Assembly: GCA_034926225.1 (NCBI GenBank)
Contig: JAYFRF010000001.1
Coordinates: 248,001-312,000, forward strand
From: JAAZKA01 sp034926225
GTDB taxonomy: Bacteria; Bacillota; Clostridia; Oscillospirales; QAMX01
Direction of reading: 5' to 3'
DNA length: 64,000 nucleotides
Under the pieces are notes generated by a model that saw only the letters and a list, made by a program, of their open reading frames with translations, was not told the DNA's origin and ran no database searches. Both the position numbers and the translations under genes were made by a program. Each line of letters opens with the position of its first letter. Position 1 is the stretch's first letter. Shown in pieces: positions 41,534 through 49,758 of the stretch.

Positions 41534-41605
41534 TAATAATGCAAAAGACGCGTGTTTTATGAGGGCTGATGAAAATAAATAGTTTTTAGCGACCCATGAA
41601 GTGCA

Positions 41606-41641
41606 AAAACCCCGCCGTTTCATCACAAACGGCGGGGTTTT
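41606..41641 (-). terminator. Terminator of tRNA-Thr
   Basis: A perfect 15-bp stem (41606-41620 with 41627-41641) with a 6-base loop, directly after the tRNA 3' end. On the minus strand the T-run of the second arm and GTTTTTGC complete an intrinsic terminator. Confidence 0.85.
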
Positions 41642-41643
41642 CA

Positions 41644-41719
41644 TGGAGCTGTTGGCCAGATTCGAACTGGCGACCTGCGCATTACGAGTGCGCTGCTCTA
41701 CCGACTGAGCCACAACAGC
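41644..41719 (-). tRNA. tRNA-Thr (anticodon CGU)
   Basis: A 76-base cloverleaf on the minus strand: acceptor GCTGTTG pairing with CAACAGC, D-arm GCTCAGTCGGTAGAGC, anticodon arm GCGCA-CTCGTAA-TGCGC giving anticodon CGT (reads ACG, Thr), T-arm GCCAG-TTCGAAT-CTGGC, discriminator T and an encoded CCA end. Confidence 0.97.
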
Positions 41720-41742
41720 AAATGCTTTTTAGAACGTTGCAT

Positions 41743-41771
41743 AGTATAGCACAGATTCAAGTCGGAGTCAA
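41743..41771 (-). promoter_or_regulatory. sigma-A promoter of tRNA-Thr
   Basis: Minus strand: TTGACT (41771-41766), a 17-base spacer and TATACT (41748-41743), about 24 bases before the mature 5' end. Confidence 0.8.
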
Positions 41772-41833
41772 GAGCTTTTTTTCAATAAATACCGTATACG
41801 TGCAAAATTATCGAAAAAGCGAGACTGTGCCCA

Positions 41834-41863
41834 TTGACAAGCGGGGAATGGCTGGTGTATAAT
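41834..41863 (+). promoter_or_regulatory. sigma-A promoter of the epimerase/DapA-like operon
   Basis: A perfect TTGACA (41834-41839), an 18-base spacer and a perfect TATAAT (41858-41863). It is the only clear promoter upstream of pyrG as well. Confidence 0.8.
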
Positions 41864-41898
41864 AACTTCAAATGTGTATCGAAAGGATCAAATGCTGT

Positions 41899-42915
41899 AT
41901 GTGGACCGAAGAAAAACTGGATCAGCTGCTGACTACGCCGACAGCCGGTTTGATTGCCGACATCGCGAAGATTGAAGGCGATATAATGATCCTCGGCGCG
42001 GGCGGTAAAATGGGCCCGACGCTTGCGATTTTGGCGAAGAACGCCGTGCGTGCCGCCGGTATCGAGAAGAAGATCATCGCGGTCTCCCGCTTCTCCGACG
42101 CCGCTGCTCTCGACCTGCTGCATGAAAACGGCGTCGAGACGATTTCCGCCGACCTGATGCTCGCGGGTGCTCTGGATCAGCTTCCCGACTGCCCGAATAT
42201 CATTTATATGGCCGGCCGTAAGTTTGGCACCGACGGCCAGGAACCGCTGACCTGGTCGATGAACGCCTGGTTGCCGACGCTCGTTGCCGAACGTTACCGT
42301 GCATCCTCTATCGTCGTCTTTTCAAGCGGCAACATCTACCCCATCGTTCCTGTCGCATCCGGCGGTGCGTCCGAGAATACAAAACCCGGCCCCATCGGCG
42401 AGTATACGCAGAGCGTCCTCGCCCGTGAGCGTATCTTCGAGTACGGTTCGATGCATTACGGCACGAAAGCGCTGCTGTACCGCTTGAATTACGCCATCGC
42501 GCTTCGCTACGGCGTCCTCTACGATATCGCGTCAAAGGTTTATGCGGAGCAGGAGATCGCGCTTGAAAACGGGTGCTTTAACTGCATCTGGCAGGGTGAC
42601 GCCAACGAGATCGCTATTCGCAGCTTTCTCTACTGCGAGTCCCCCGCGAAGAAGCTCAACGTGAGCGGTCCCGAAATCGTCGGTGTCCGCTGGGCGGCGA
42701 CGGAATTCGGCAAGCGCTTTGGCAAGACCCCGCACTTTACCGGTATCGAGTGCGCCGACTCCTACCTCGTCAACGCCGCACAGTGCTCGCAACTGTTCGG
42801 TTATCCGCGCGTGTCGATTCAGCAGATGGTCGACTGGCAGGCGGAATGGATTCTCGAAGGTGGACGGAGTTTGGGCAAGCCCACGCATTTTGAGGAGAGA
42901 AAGGGTAGCTATTAA
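41899..42915 (+). CDS. NAD-dependent epimerase/dehydratase-family protein (short-chain fold)
   Basis: About 338 residues with a Rossmann nucleotide-binding start MILGAGGKMGPTLA and a later VVFSSGNIYPIV, typical of extended short-chain dehydrogenases acting on sugars or sugar nucleotides; the usual YxxxK is not in its standard context (EYTQSVLARE may be the equivalent), so the activity may differ. I start at 41899 (MWTEEKL) after GAAAGGA; the ATG at 41872 has no binding site. The stop shares one base with the next ATG, so it is tightly coupled to the DapA-like gene. Confidence 0.8.
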   Translation: MWTEEKLDQLLTTPTAGLIADIAKIEGDIMILGAGGKMGPTLAILAKNAVRAAGIEKKIIAVSRFSDAAALDLLHENGVETISADLMLAGALDQLPDCPNIIYMAGRKFGTDGQEPLTWSMNAWLPTLVAERYRASSIVVFSSGNIYPIVPVASGGASENTKPGPIGEYTQSVLARERIFEYGSMHYGTKALLYRLNYAIALRYGVLYDIASKVYAEQEIALENGCFNCIWQGDANEIAIRSFLYCESPAKKLNVSGPEIVGVRWAATEFGKRFGKTPHFTGIECADSYLVNAAQCSQLFGYPRVSIQQMVDWQAEWILEGGRSLGKPTHFEERKGSY

Positions 42916-43976
42916 TGAGAGACAAAGCTTTGGCGTTACTCCGTGCCGGCACCGTCATTCCGGCCTTTCCGCTGACCCTGAACGCCGACCGCTCCTTTAA
43001 TGAGCGCCGTCAGCGCGCGCTGATCCGGTATTATCTCGATGCCGGTGTCGGCGGACTTGCCGTCGCGGTTCATACGACGCAGTTTGCTATCCGTGACCCG
43101 AAAATAAACCTCTTCAAGCCGATTTTACGCATCGCCCGTGAGGAAACCGACGCTTTCGAAGCCCGTACCGGTAAGACAATCCTCCGTATCGCCGGCGTAT
43201 GCGGTCCGACAGCCCAAGCCGTTGCCGAAGCTGAATATGCGAAGTCCGAAGGCTACGACGCCGTCCTTCTCTCGACCGGCGGCTTAAACGATTATTCCGA
43301 CGATCAGCTCCTTTCCCGTGCTGAACAAGTCGGACATGTAATGCCCATCGTCGGCTTCTATCTTCAGCCTTCCGTCGGCGGCCGCGTCCTGCCATACGAG
43401 TACTGGGCGCGTCTGTGCGAAAACCCCGCAGTCATCGCGATCAAGGCAGCTCCCTTTAACCGCTATCAGACGCTCGATATAGTCCGTGCGGCGGCAATGT
43501 CCTCCCGTCCCGACGAGATTACGCTTTACACCGGCAACGACGACAACATCGTCGCCGATCTTTTGACGACCTATCGCTTCACGATGCCGGATGGCTCCGT
43601 CCGCGAAAAGCGCTTTAACGGCGGGCTTTTAGGCCACTGGTCCATGTGGACAAAGACGGTCGTCGATATGTTCGGAATACTCAAGGCTGCGCAAGCTGCC
43701 GAGGAGATGCCAACGTCCCTTCTCACCCTCGGCATCGAGATCACCGACTGTAACGCGGCCTTCTTCGACGCGGCCAACAAATTCGCAGGCTGCATCCCCG
43801 GCGTCCACGAGGTGCTTCGCCGTCAGGGCCTGATGGAAGGTATCTGGTGTCTCGATCCGGAGGAAACCCTCTCGCCCGGACAGGCCGAGGAAATCGAGCG
43901 CGTCTATAAAATGTACCCGCACCTCAATGATGACAAGTTCGTCGCCGAAAACCTTGATCGGTGGCTCAATAACTAA
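42915..43976 (+). CDS. DapA/NAL-family aldolase-like protein
   Basis: A 353-residue TIM barrel resembling dihydrodipicolinate synthase/N-acetylneuraminate lyase enzymes, which join or split pyruvate and an aldehyde through a Schiff-base lysine. The likely lysine is Lys177 in VIAIKAAPFNRYQ. It is longer than true DapA (about 290) and paired with a Rossmann-fold epimerase-like protein, so it is probably a keto-sugar-acid aldolase or dehydratase in a catabolic pathway and not a lysine-synthesis enzyme. The start overlaps the preceding stop by one base. Followed by the hairpin at 43989 and pyrG. Confidence 0.8.
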   Translation: MRDKALALLRAGTVIPAFPLTLNADRSFNERRQRALIRYYLDAGVGGLAVAVHTTQFAIRDPKINLFKPILRIAREETDAFEARTGKTILRIAGVCGPTAQAVAEAEYAKSEGYDAVLLSTGGLNDYSDDQLLSRAEQVGHVMPIVGFYLQPSVGGRVLPYEYWARLCENPAVIAIKAAPFNRYQTLDIVRAAAMSSRPDEITLYTGNDDNIVADLLTTYRFTMPDGSVREKRFNGGLLGHWSMWTKTVVDMFGILKAAQAAEEMPTSLLTLGIEITDCNAAFFDAANKFAGCIPGVHEVLRRQGLMEGIWCLDPEETLSPGQAEEIERVYKMYPHLNDDKFVAENLDRWLNN

Positions 43977-43988
43977 CCCTCATCAGCT

Positions 43989-44016
43989 AAAAATCCCGCC
44001 TATAAGCGGGATTTTT
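43989..44016 (+). terminator. Terminator or attenuator immediately before pyrG
   Basis: An 11-bp perfect stem AAAAATCCCGC / GCGGGATTTTT with a 6-base loop, ending in a T-run only 28 bases before the pyrG ATG. No promoter fits between it and pyrG, so it could be an attenuator in the pyrG leader. Confidence 0.8.
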
Positions 44017-44044
44017 CATGTTTATAAGGAAAGGTTTGTTCAAA

Positions 44045-45634
44045 ATGACAAAGTACGTATTCGTGACCGGCGGCGTGGTTTCCGGTCTTGGTAAAGGCAT
44101 CACGGCGGCATCCTTAGGACGGCTCTTAAAGGCACGCGGATTGAAAGTGGCGGCGCAGAAGCTTGACCCGTACATGAATATCGATCCCGGTACGATGAGC
44201 CCGTTTCAGCATGGCGAAGTCTTCGTGACGGAAGACGGCGCGGAAACCGATCTCGACCTCGGGCATTATGAGCGCTTCATCGATGAGAATCTGACCCGGT
44301 ATTCGAATCTGACGTCCGGACGCGTGTATTGGAACGTTTTAAACCGCGAGAGACGCGGCGACTACCTCGGGCAAACCGTGCAAATCATCCCCCACGTCAC
44401 AAACGAAATCAAGGACTTCATCTACGCGGGCGCCAAAGCTTCCGATGCCGACGTCATGATTACCGAAATCGGCGGCACAATCGGCGATATCGAGAGTCAG
44501 CCCTTCCTCGAGGCCATCCGTCAGATTCCTATCGAGATTGGCCGTGCGAACTGCCTGTTTATTCATGTCACTCTCGTTCCTTACCTACCTTTTGCGGGCG
44601 AGTATAAGTCCAAACCCACCCAGCATTCCGTCAAAGAGCTGCAATCCATGGGTATCTCCCCCGACATCATCGTCTGCCGCGTGGACGAGCCCGTCAATGA
44701 CGGTATCCTTAAGAAGATCGCCATGTTCTGCAACGTCTCGGAGGACTGCGTCATCCAGAACGTTACGCTGCAATCGCTCTACGAAGCGCCGATCATGCTC
44801 CATGAAGGCGGACTCGACCGCGTCGCCTGCCGCATTCTAGGACTTGACGTGCCGGAGCCCGACCTTGCGGATTGGAACGCGATGCTCATGCATGCGAAAA
44901 GGCCGACGCATACCGTGAAGATCGCGCTTGTCGGCAAGTATATGCAGCTCCACGACGCGTATCTCTCCGTTTCCGAAGCGATGAACCATGCGGCGATTGC
45001 CTGCGGCGTGCAGCTTGAGAAGGTCTGGATCGATTCCGAAAACTTAGACGACAGTAATGCTGCCGAGCTGCTTTCCGGCTGTGCCGGTATCTGTGTCCCC
45101 GGCGGATTCGGCAGCCGCGGTATCGAAGGCATGATCTCCGCCTGCCGCTATGCGCGTGAGCATGACATCCCTTACCTGGGACTTTGCCTCGGCATGCAAA
45201 TTGCCGTCATCGAATTCGCCCGCCATGTCTGTGGCATGGATGGCGCCAACTCCACCGAAATCGACGAAACGACCCCCTATCCTGTGATCGACTTCATGCC
45301 TGACCAGAACGGTGTCATTCCGAAAGGCGGTACCATGCGGCTCGGCAGCTACCCCTGTGCTATCGCGGAAGGCTCACAGATGGCGAAAGCTTACGGTGAA
45401 GCGCTCATCCATGAACGTCACCGTCACCGCTATGAGTTCAACAACACACTGCGCGAGCGGCTTGTCAGCGCCGGTCTTTGCGTTTCCGGCACCTCTCCCG
45501 ACGGCCGCATTGTTGAAACCGTCGAGGTACCCGGACTGCGTTTCTTCGTCGGCGTACAGTTCCATCCCGAGTTCAAGAGCCGCCCCAATCATGCGCACCC
45601 ACTGTTCCGGGCATTTATGGAAAATGCCATGTAG
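44045..45634 (+). CDS. pyrG: CTP synthase
   Basis: PyrG aminates UTP to CTP with glutamine and ATP. 529 residues: an N-terminal synthetase domain starting KYVFVTGGVVSGLGKG, with QKLDPYMNIDPGTMSPFQHGEVFV and EIGGTIGDIESQPF, and a C-terminal class I glutamine amidotransferase with LGLCLGMQ (Cys381) and GVQFHPEF. The length matches the family. The ATG at 44045 is preceded by AAGGAAAGG; an upstream ATG at 44018 overlaps the hairpin. Its transcription must come through the upstream hairpin or from inside the DapA-like gene. Confidence 0.98.
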   Translation: MTKYVFVTGGVVSGLGKGITAASLGRLLKARGLKVAAQKLDPYMNIDPGTMSPFQHGEVFVTEDGAETDLDLGHYERFIDENLTRYSNLTSGRVYWNVLNRERRGDYLGQTVQIIPHVTNEIKDFIYAGAKASDADVMITEIGGTIGDIESQPFLEAIRQIPIEIGRANCLFIHVTLVPYLPFAGEYKSKPTQHSVKELQSMGISPDIIVCRVDEPVNDGILKKIAMFCNVSEDCVIQNVTLQSLYEAPIMLHEGGLDRVACRILGLDVPEPDLADWNAMLMHAKRPTHTVKIALVGKYMQLHDAYLSVSEAMNHAAIACGVQLEKVWIDSENLDDSNAAELLSGCAGICVPGGFGSRGIEGMISACRYAREHDIPYLGLCLGMQIAVIEFARHVCGMDGANSTEIDETTPYPVIDFMPDQNGVIPKGGTMRLGSYPCAIAEGSQMAKAYGEALIHERHRHRYEFNNTLRERLVSAGLCVSGTSPDGRIVETVEVPGLRFFVGVQFHPEFKSRPNHAHPLFRAFMENAM

Positions 45635-45635
45635 T

Positions 45636-45676
45636 AATAATACTTTACAGGGCATATTTGCCTGTAAAGTATTATT
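45636..45676 (+). terminator. Long hairpin after pyrG
   Basis: A perfect 16-bp stem (45636-45651 with 45661-45676), starting two bases after the pyrG stop, with a 9-base loop. The tail GCTTGCC is not T-rich, so it may stabilise the mRNA end as much as terminate it. Confidence 0.65.
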
Positions 45677-45700
45677 GCTTGCCATATAAACAAACATAAA

Positions 45701-45736
45701 ACCGGCGCTCCCGCAACAGAAAATGGGAGCGCCGGT
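45701..45736 (-). terminator. Terminator of the tandem-HTH regulator gene
   Basis: A perfect 12-bp GC-rich stem (45701-45712 with 45725-45736). On the minus strand TTTTATGTTTG follows. Confidence 0.8.
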
Positions 45737-45749
45737 CATCGTTCATGCA

Positions 45750-47540
45750 CTATTTTTCCAACTCGCGTAAGAAAGTCTCATAAGCGCGGCAAAGAATGGG
45801 ATGCTCGAGGTAGAAGGAAAGCTGATTGTCGTTTTGCAAAACCCAAACTTCCCCGCCCTGCCGGGAACAGATGCGGATGTTGTGGAATAGGTTATGCGGG
45901 ACACGAACGATCCGATAACCGGGATTGCGTCTGGAGACCTTTTCGGCATATTCGAGATGACGGCGGTAATCGCTTTCGGTATAGGGAATGGAATGACCGA
46001 AAAACGGTGGGATATTAACAAGAAGCTTCTTTTTTTCGATGAATTCCGGAAGAGGCTCCCCGATAAATTCCACAACACCGTCGCCGGCACAGTTTCGGAT
46101 AAACCGCTCGACGCGCTGCATATGATCGGCGAGGATTTTCTGTCGAAGCTCTGAGCGGATTCCGTTGCGCAGCATCATTTCTTCAAGCATTTCCGACGGC
46201 ATAGTGCTTGAAGATGGCGCATCCGACAGATAAGTCAGTCTTCCGCGCGCTTTTTCGAGATCAAGAATACGCTGTGCGAGCATCGGCGCGTCTTCGGAGC
46301 GGTAGATATGCATCAGTGAGGAACAGCCGTCGAGTAAACCATGAATCTGCTCCTCGTAGTAGGATACACGATCCCCATTGGAGGTAAAGACAGAACGCAT
46401 TCGGTCCTCGGTGCCGGTAACGCAACAAGCGTTGACGACGGCGCGGCCAGGGGCGACGAAGATCGTATGGGAGAAACGCTGGTCGCCGGTGCGTTGGCAG
46501 GTATATGGCTCAATGCGGCCGTAATGGTAAAACGGCAGCCAGGATTCCAAAGATAAGTACAACTCCTCGTGGCTGCGGTCGATATTATGAACGACGCGAA
46601 AGCAGAAACCGGCACGCAGGGCCGTCGCCATACGCGCTGCCCATTCCTGACGGAAGCGAGGCTCACGCATCCATTCGGAATTGTGATCGGTATAAATATA
46701 AATCACGCGCTCGCCCATCAACGCGTCGGGACTCAGGACGCAATTCATAAAATCGAGCGCCGCGGCACGCAAGCCGTCGAATCCAACGCCAATTTTTTCC
46801 GATACAATGTCCGCATAAAAACGCGGCACACGCGGCAGTGATAGAAATTCCTCGTCATCCTTAAGTGAATCGACCGCCGTCAGAAAACGGGTCAAGCTGG
46901 GACGCTCATCAGAAGGACGCGCTTCCCGGAGCCATTCGTAGATGGCGTCTCGGAGCTCTTCCGGCTCACCCTCTTCACGGCCGATGAGGATGAACATAGC
47001 GGCGATGCGATCTTCCTCAAGCGCACGTCCGGCGAAATAGTCGGCGATATCAGCGATGATCCGACTATCCGTCACAGGGATGCGGGAGCCGCTGCGAAGA
47101 CGGCTGATATGCGAAGCGTCCGTTTTCAGGGCGCGGGCAAGAAGGATATTAGACACACCGACAGCGGTCATCAAGGAATTGAGCCGCTCGGCCATGGCAA
47201 AGGCATACGAGGCACGCCGTTGGGAGATTTCCCGCATTTCACGGATGCGTTCCGGACGTAAAGGCGATTCAAGAAACCACGTGCGAATCCCTTCGGCCAG
47301 ATCCATGGAACCAGTGCAGCCGCACAGAGCACGCAGGGCGTTTTCCTTATCGTTTTGGCGGGCATATTCTGAAAAGCCATTGCACAGCTTGTCGAGTTGA
47401 ACGCTGTTGCGTGCGGGTATCCGTTCGCCCGAACGAAAGCGGCTCAACAAAGAAGCGTCGATGCCCGTAATACGTCCGGCAGCGGCACTTGTGATTTCCA
47501 GTGCTTTTATAACGAATGCAAGCTTTTCAGAAAAGTCCAT
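45750..47540 (-). CDS. Large regulator with two helix-turn-helix modules, unknown sensor region
   Basis: About 596 residues. Two similar helix-turn-helix modules sit at about residues 1-60 and 110-170; their recognition parts are SLLSRFRSGERIPARNS and SHISRLRSGSRIPVTDS, an internal duplication. The remaining about 400 residues match no domain I can name; they include YIYTDHNSEWMREP, VVHNIDRSHEELYLSLESWLPFY and YYEEQIHGLLDG. I recall similar long HTH proteins in Lachnospiraceae and Oscillospiraceae but not their function. AGGAGG lies six bases before the ATG at 47540. It is a single gene with its own terminator; no obvious target lies next to it. Confidence 0.75.
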   Translation of the reverse strand: MDFSEKLAFVIKALEITSAAAGRITGIDASLLSRFRSGERIPARNSVQLDKLCNGFSEYARQNDKENALRALCGCTGSMDLAEGIRTWFLESPLRPERIREMREISQRRASYAFAMAERLNSLMTAVGVSNILLARALKTDASHISRLRSGSRIPVTDSRIIADIADYFAGRALEEDRIAAMFILIGREEGEPEELRDAIYEWLREARPSDERPSLTRFLTAVDSLKDDEEFLSLPRVPRFYADIVSEKIGVGFDGLRAAALDFMNCVLSPDALMGERVIYIYTDHNSEWMREPRFRQEWAARMATALRAGFCFRVVHNIDRSHEELYLSLESWLPFYHYGRIEPYTCQRTGDQRFSHTIFVAPGRAVVNACCVTGTEDRMRSVFTSNGDRVSYYEEQIHGLLDGCSSLMHIYRSEDAPMLAQRILDLEKARGRLTYLSDAPSSSTMPSEMLEEMMLRNGIRSELRQKILADHMQRVERFIRNCAGDGVVEFIGEPLPEFIEKKKLLVNIPPFFGHSIPYTESDYRRHLEYAEKVSRRNPGYRIVRVPHNLFHNIRICSRQGGEVWVLQNDNQLSFYLEHPILCRAYETFLRELEK

Positions 47541-47690
47541 ACGCATCCTCCTATTTAACACTTTATTATTTTAACATAAGAAAAACTGATTTTCGCCGTC
47601 GATATTGACAGAATTACTCTGTGTAATCGTAAAAATAATTAGCGTAAATACGGAGAGCACATTCATTAAAAAACAGATTCCAAAGACTGT

Positions 47691-48503
47691 TTAAACTTCA
47701 TAACGGAATCCGTAACGCAATACCGCTACCGACACGCCGCGGTCTTCCGCTGCGATGGCATCCGCACATAAGCCCGCATGCGTATAAGTCCATAACTCCT
47801 CCGGCGTGCGTCCGATTTCATAGAGATGCGCAAGATACACCCTCCGGGGATGATGGGCCAGCACAAAACGGGCGAAATCTGCCACATACGGCTCGCACGG
47901 CAGGCGCAGCGCATTACCGCGTCCGAGCCAGACATGCGCAAAGACCGTGTCAACCGACGCGGCGGGCGGCAGTCTGGCCGGGTCGTACAGCCGCACATCC
48001 CCCGGAAACAGCAGCGTTCGGCGGGAGGTCTCGACAAGATACCCGTACTCCGGTACACCGGTGATGTGATCGGCGTCGAAATGAGGGCTAGTAAACGGCG
48101 TGATGCGCAGCCGACCTATTTGAAACGGCCGACCGGCTTCAATAGCTGTAAAGGAGTCCTCCCCTGCTTCCGGGAAGAACGCCGGAAGGTATACCCTTGC
48201 GCCAGACGCCGCCGCCGTATGCGCGGTAGAGGGCGAATAGTGGTCGCCGTGGCGGTGCGTGTACAGAACCCCGTCGACATTTGCGAGATCATGCGTCCAG
48301 ACGTCCGCGACAAGTGCTTCCATCCAGGGAAAACGAAACACAGGGTCGATGACAAGCCGTGTTCCGTCGGCATCCAGAACATACGATGCGGGCGCGATCA
48401 GCGAAACGGTATGATCGTCGCGCTGGTCGAAAGCGAAACGCCAGTAATCCGCGAAATGCAGCCGTAAATCCATCTCGGCTGCGGCTTTGAAGCGTTCTTC
48501 CAT
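47691..48503 (-). CDS. Metallo-beta-lactamase fold hydrolase
   Basis: A 270-residue MBL protein with the metal motif YTHRHGDHYSP, a later SPHFDADH and FPGDVRLYD. It resembles UlaG-type lactonase/phosphodiesterase proteins. The substrate is unknown. It starts 15 bases after the next MBL gene upstream, so the two form an operon. Its sequence is well diverged from that neighbour, so this is not a recent duplication. The 150-base gap before it (47541-47690) is AT-rich; I see nothing in it beyond possible weak promoter sequence for the regulator. Confidence 0.85.
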   Translation of the reverse strand: MEERFKAAAEMDLRLHFADYWRFAFDQRDDHTVSLIAPASYVLDADGTRLVIDPVFRFPWMEALVADVWTHDLANVDGVLYTHRHGDHYSPSTAHTAAASGARVYLPAFFPEAGEDSFTAIEAGRPFQIGRLRITPFTSPHFDADHITGVPEYGYLVETSRRTLLFPGDVRLYDPARLPPAASVDTVFAHVWLGRGNALRLPCEPYVADFARFVLAHHPRRVYLAHLYEIGRTPEELWTYTHAGLCADAIAAEDRGVSVAVLRYGFRYEV

Positions 48504-48518
48504 ACCCGGTTCCCTCCC

Positions 48519-49289
48519 TTAAAGCGTAAAGGTTTCGGCGTCGTTATAAATAATGTAACGTCCCGGACATAGCCGGTCGAGCGCCGTTATCTGTTCTTCA
48601 CGGCGATCGAGCAGATCGCGCCCGTGATGGATGAACGCGAGCGTCCCCGGGAACAGTCCGCGCTCGAGAAGGGTTGCCGCGACCTCCGGCGGATGATGAT
48701 GCCCACTCTCCATCAACAGCAAGTCACACGGCAGGAACGCGGCGTAATCGTCAATACCTTTCGTATCGCCGGAATAGACGATGCGGCGTCCTTCACACTC
48801 GATCAGGAACCCGAACGAACGCCACGGCGTACCGTCCTCATGTGGCAGATGGTGATTGTGCAGCGCAGTCACGCGAAAGCCCCGGTCATCAAACAGCAGC
48901 CCGTCCCCGATTTCATGCGCATGGATGCGGAAATCGCAGACAAAGCCACCCTCAGTATAGGATAACGTCTGATATACGCTGTCCCACGCGCGCCGGTCGG
49001 GGATATACAGGTCGATGTCCCGGTTTTCGAGCGTATGGCGCATTCCGTCGAGCTTGCGTATCGTCCAGAACAGATTCCCGAGCCCACCGATATGATCCAT
49101 ATGTGTATGCGAAATCACGATCTTCCGCACCTTCATCAGGTCGACTCCCATCGTATGCGCCGTATAGGAGCAGCACTCCCCTGCGTCGAACCAGTAGAGA
49201 GCTCCCGCATGCTCAAACGCAAATCCGACATGATGCCGCCCCGGAAACGGTTCCGTTCCCGAGCAAGAGCCGAAAATATGGAGCTTCAT
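48519..49289 (-). CDS. Metallo-beta-lactamase fold hydrolase (RNase Z-like group)
   Basis: A 256-residue MBL protein. Metal-binding motifs are ISHTHMDHIGG, HNHHLPHED, YSGDTKGID and FIHHGRD. The order and the opening MKLHIFGSCSGTEPFPGRHH are like the RNase Z/ElaC group, but it is short and lacks a clear exosite arm, so I call it only an MBL hydrolase. It is preceded by an AAGGAGG box and is the first gene of a two-gene MBL operon transcribed away from the ArsR gene. Confidence 0.85.
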   Translation of the reverse strand: MKLHIFGSCSGTEPFPGRHHVGFAFEHAGALYWFDAGECCSYTAHTMGVDLMKVRKIVISHTHMDHIGGLGNLFWTIRKLDGMRHTLENRDIDLYIPDRRAWDSVYQTLSYTEGGFVCDFRIHAHEIGDGLLFDDRGFRVTALHNHHLPHEDGTPWRSFGFLIECEGRRIVYSGDTKGIDDYAAFLPCDLLLMESGHHHPPEVAATLLERGLFPGTLAFIHHGRDLLDRREEQITALDRLCPGRYIIYNDAETFTL

Positions 49290-49348
49290 TTGTTAAAATC
49301 CTCCTTATATTATATATGCCGCTTCGCGGCTTGGGCTAATTTGCCCTA

Positions 49349-49377
49349 TTGACAAACGGGTAAAAGAGCACTATAAT
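49349..49377 (+). promoter_or_regulatory. sigma-A promoter of the ArsR/P-type ATPase operon
   Basis: A perfect TTGACA (49349-49354), a 17-base spacer and a perfect TATAAT (49372-49377). A full-consensus promoter of this kind is expected when a repressor controls it. Confidence 0.88.
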
Positions 49378-49378
49378 A

Positions 49379-49400
49379 CATATGAACAATGAATCATATG
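49379..49400 (+). promoter_or_regulatory. ArsR/SmtB-type operator palindrome
   Basis: CATATGA at 49379-49385 and TCATATG at 49394-49400 are perfect inverted 7-bp arms around ACAATGAA, next to the -10 box and over the transcription start. The core ATATGAACAA closely resembles the operator half-site of CzrA/SmtB-type zinc repressors. The adjacent arsR gene encodes the likely ligand. Confidence 0.75.
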
Positions 49401-49415
49401 AAAGGACGTTTCAAT

Positions 49416-49745
49416 ATGGACGAGAAGCAGGCACGTTCGATAGAAGAACTGCAGGAGATGCAGCCGGACGAGGAAATCTTATACGATATCGCGGAGCTGT
49501 TCAAGATATTCGGGGATTCTACGCGAATCAAGATATTATTTGCACTGGAAAGCGCGGAATTATGCGTAGGCGACATCGCGGAGCTGTTGTCGATGACGCA
49601 GAGCGCGATTTCCCACCAGCTGCGCATCCTCAAGGGCAGCCATCTGGTGCGCAGCCGCCGCGAGGGAAAGACGATGGTGTACTCGCTCGCAGATGCGCAT
49701 GTCAAGACGATGCTGGATCAGGGACTGGAGCATATAGAAGAGTAA
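49416..49745 (+). CDS. ArsR/SmtB-family metal-responsive repressor
   Basis: A 109-residue winged-helix repressor with IFGDSTRIKILFALE, ELCVGDIAELLSMTQSAISHQLRILK (recognition helix) and a C-terminal HVKTMLDQGLEHIEE. The C-terminal helix with Asp/His/Glu fits the alpha-5 metal site of CzrA/SmtB-type zinc sensors; ELCV carries one cysteine where CadC has the alpha-3N site. I start at 49416 (MDEKQAR), nine bases after AAAGGA, not the earlier ATGs inside the operator. It lies 13 bases before the P-type ATPase it should regulate. Confidence 0.92.
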   Translation: MDEKQARSIEELQEMQPDEEILYDIAELFKIFGDSTRIKILFALESAELCVGDIAELLSMTQSAISHQLRILKGSHLVRSRREGKTMVYSLADAHVKTMLDQGLEHIEE

Positions 49746-49758
49746 GGAGCGAGGATTT

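Noticed and set aside
41606..41719. Attachment site or integrated element at tRNA-Thr
   Set aside because: No repeated tRNA end, integrase or phage gene was seen on either side.
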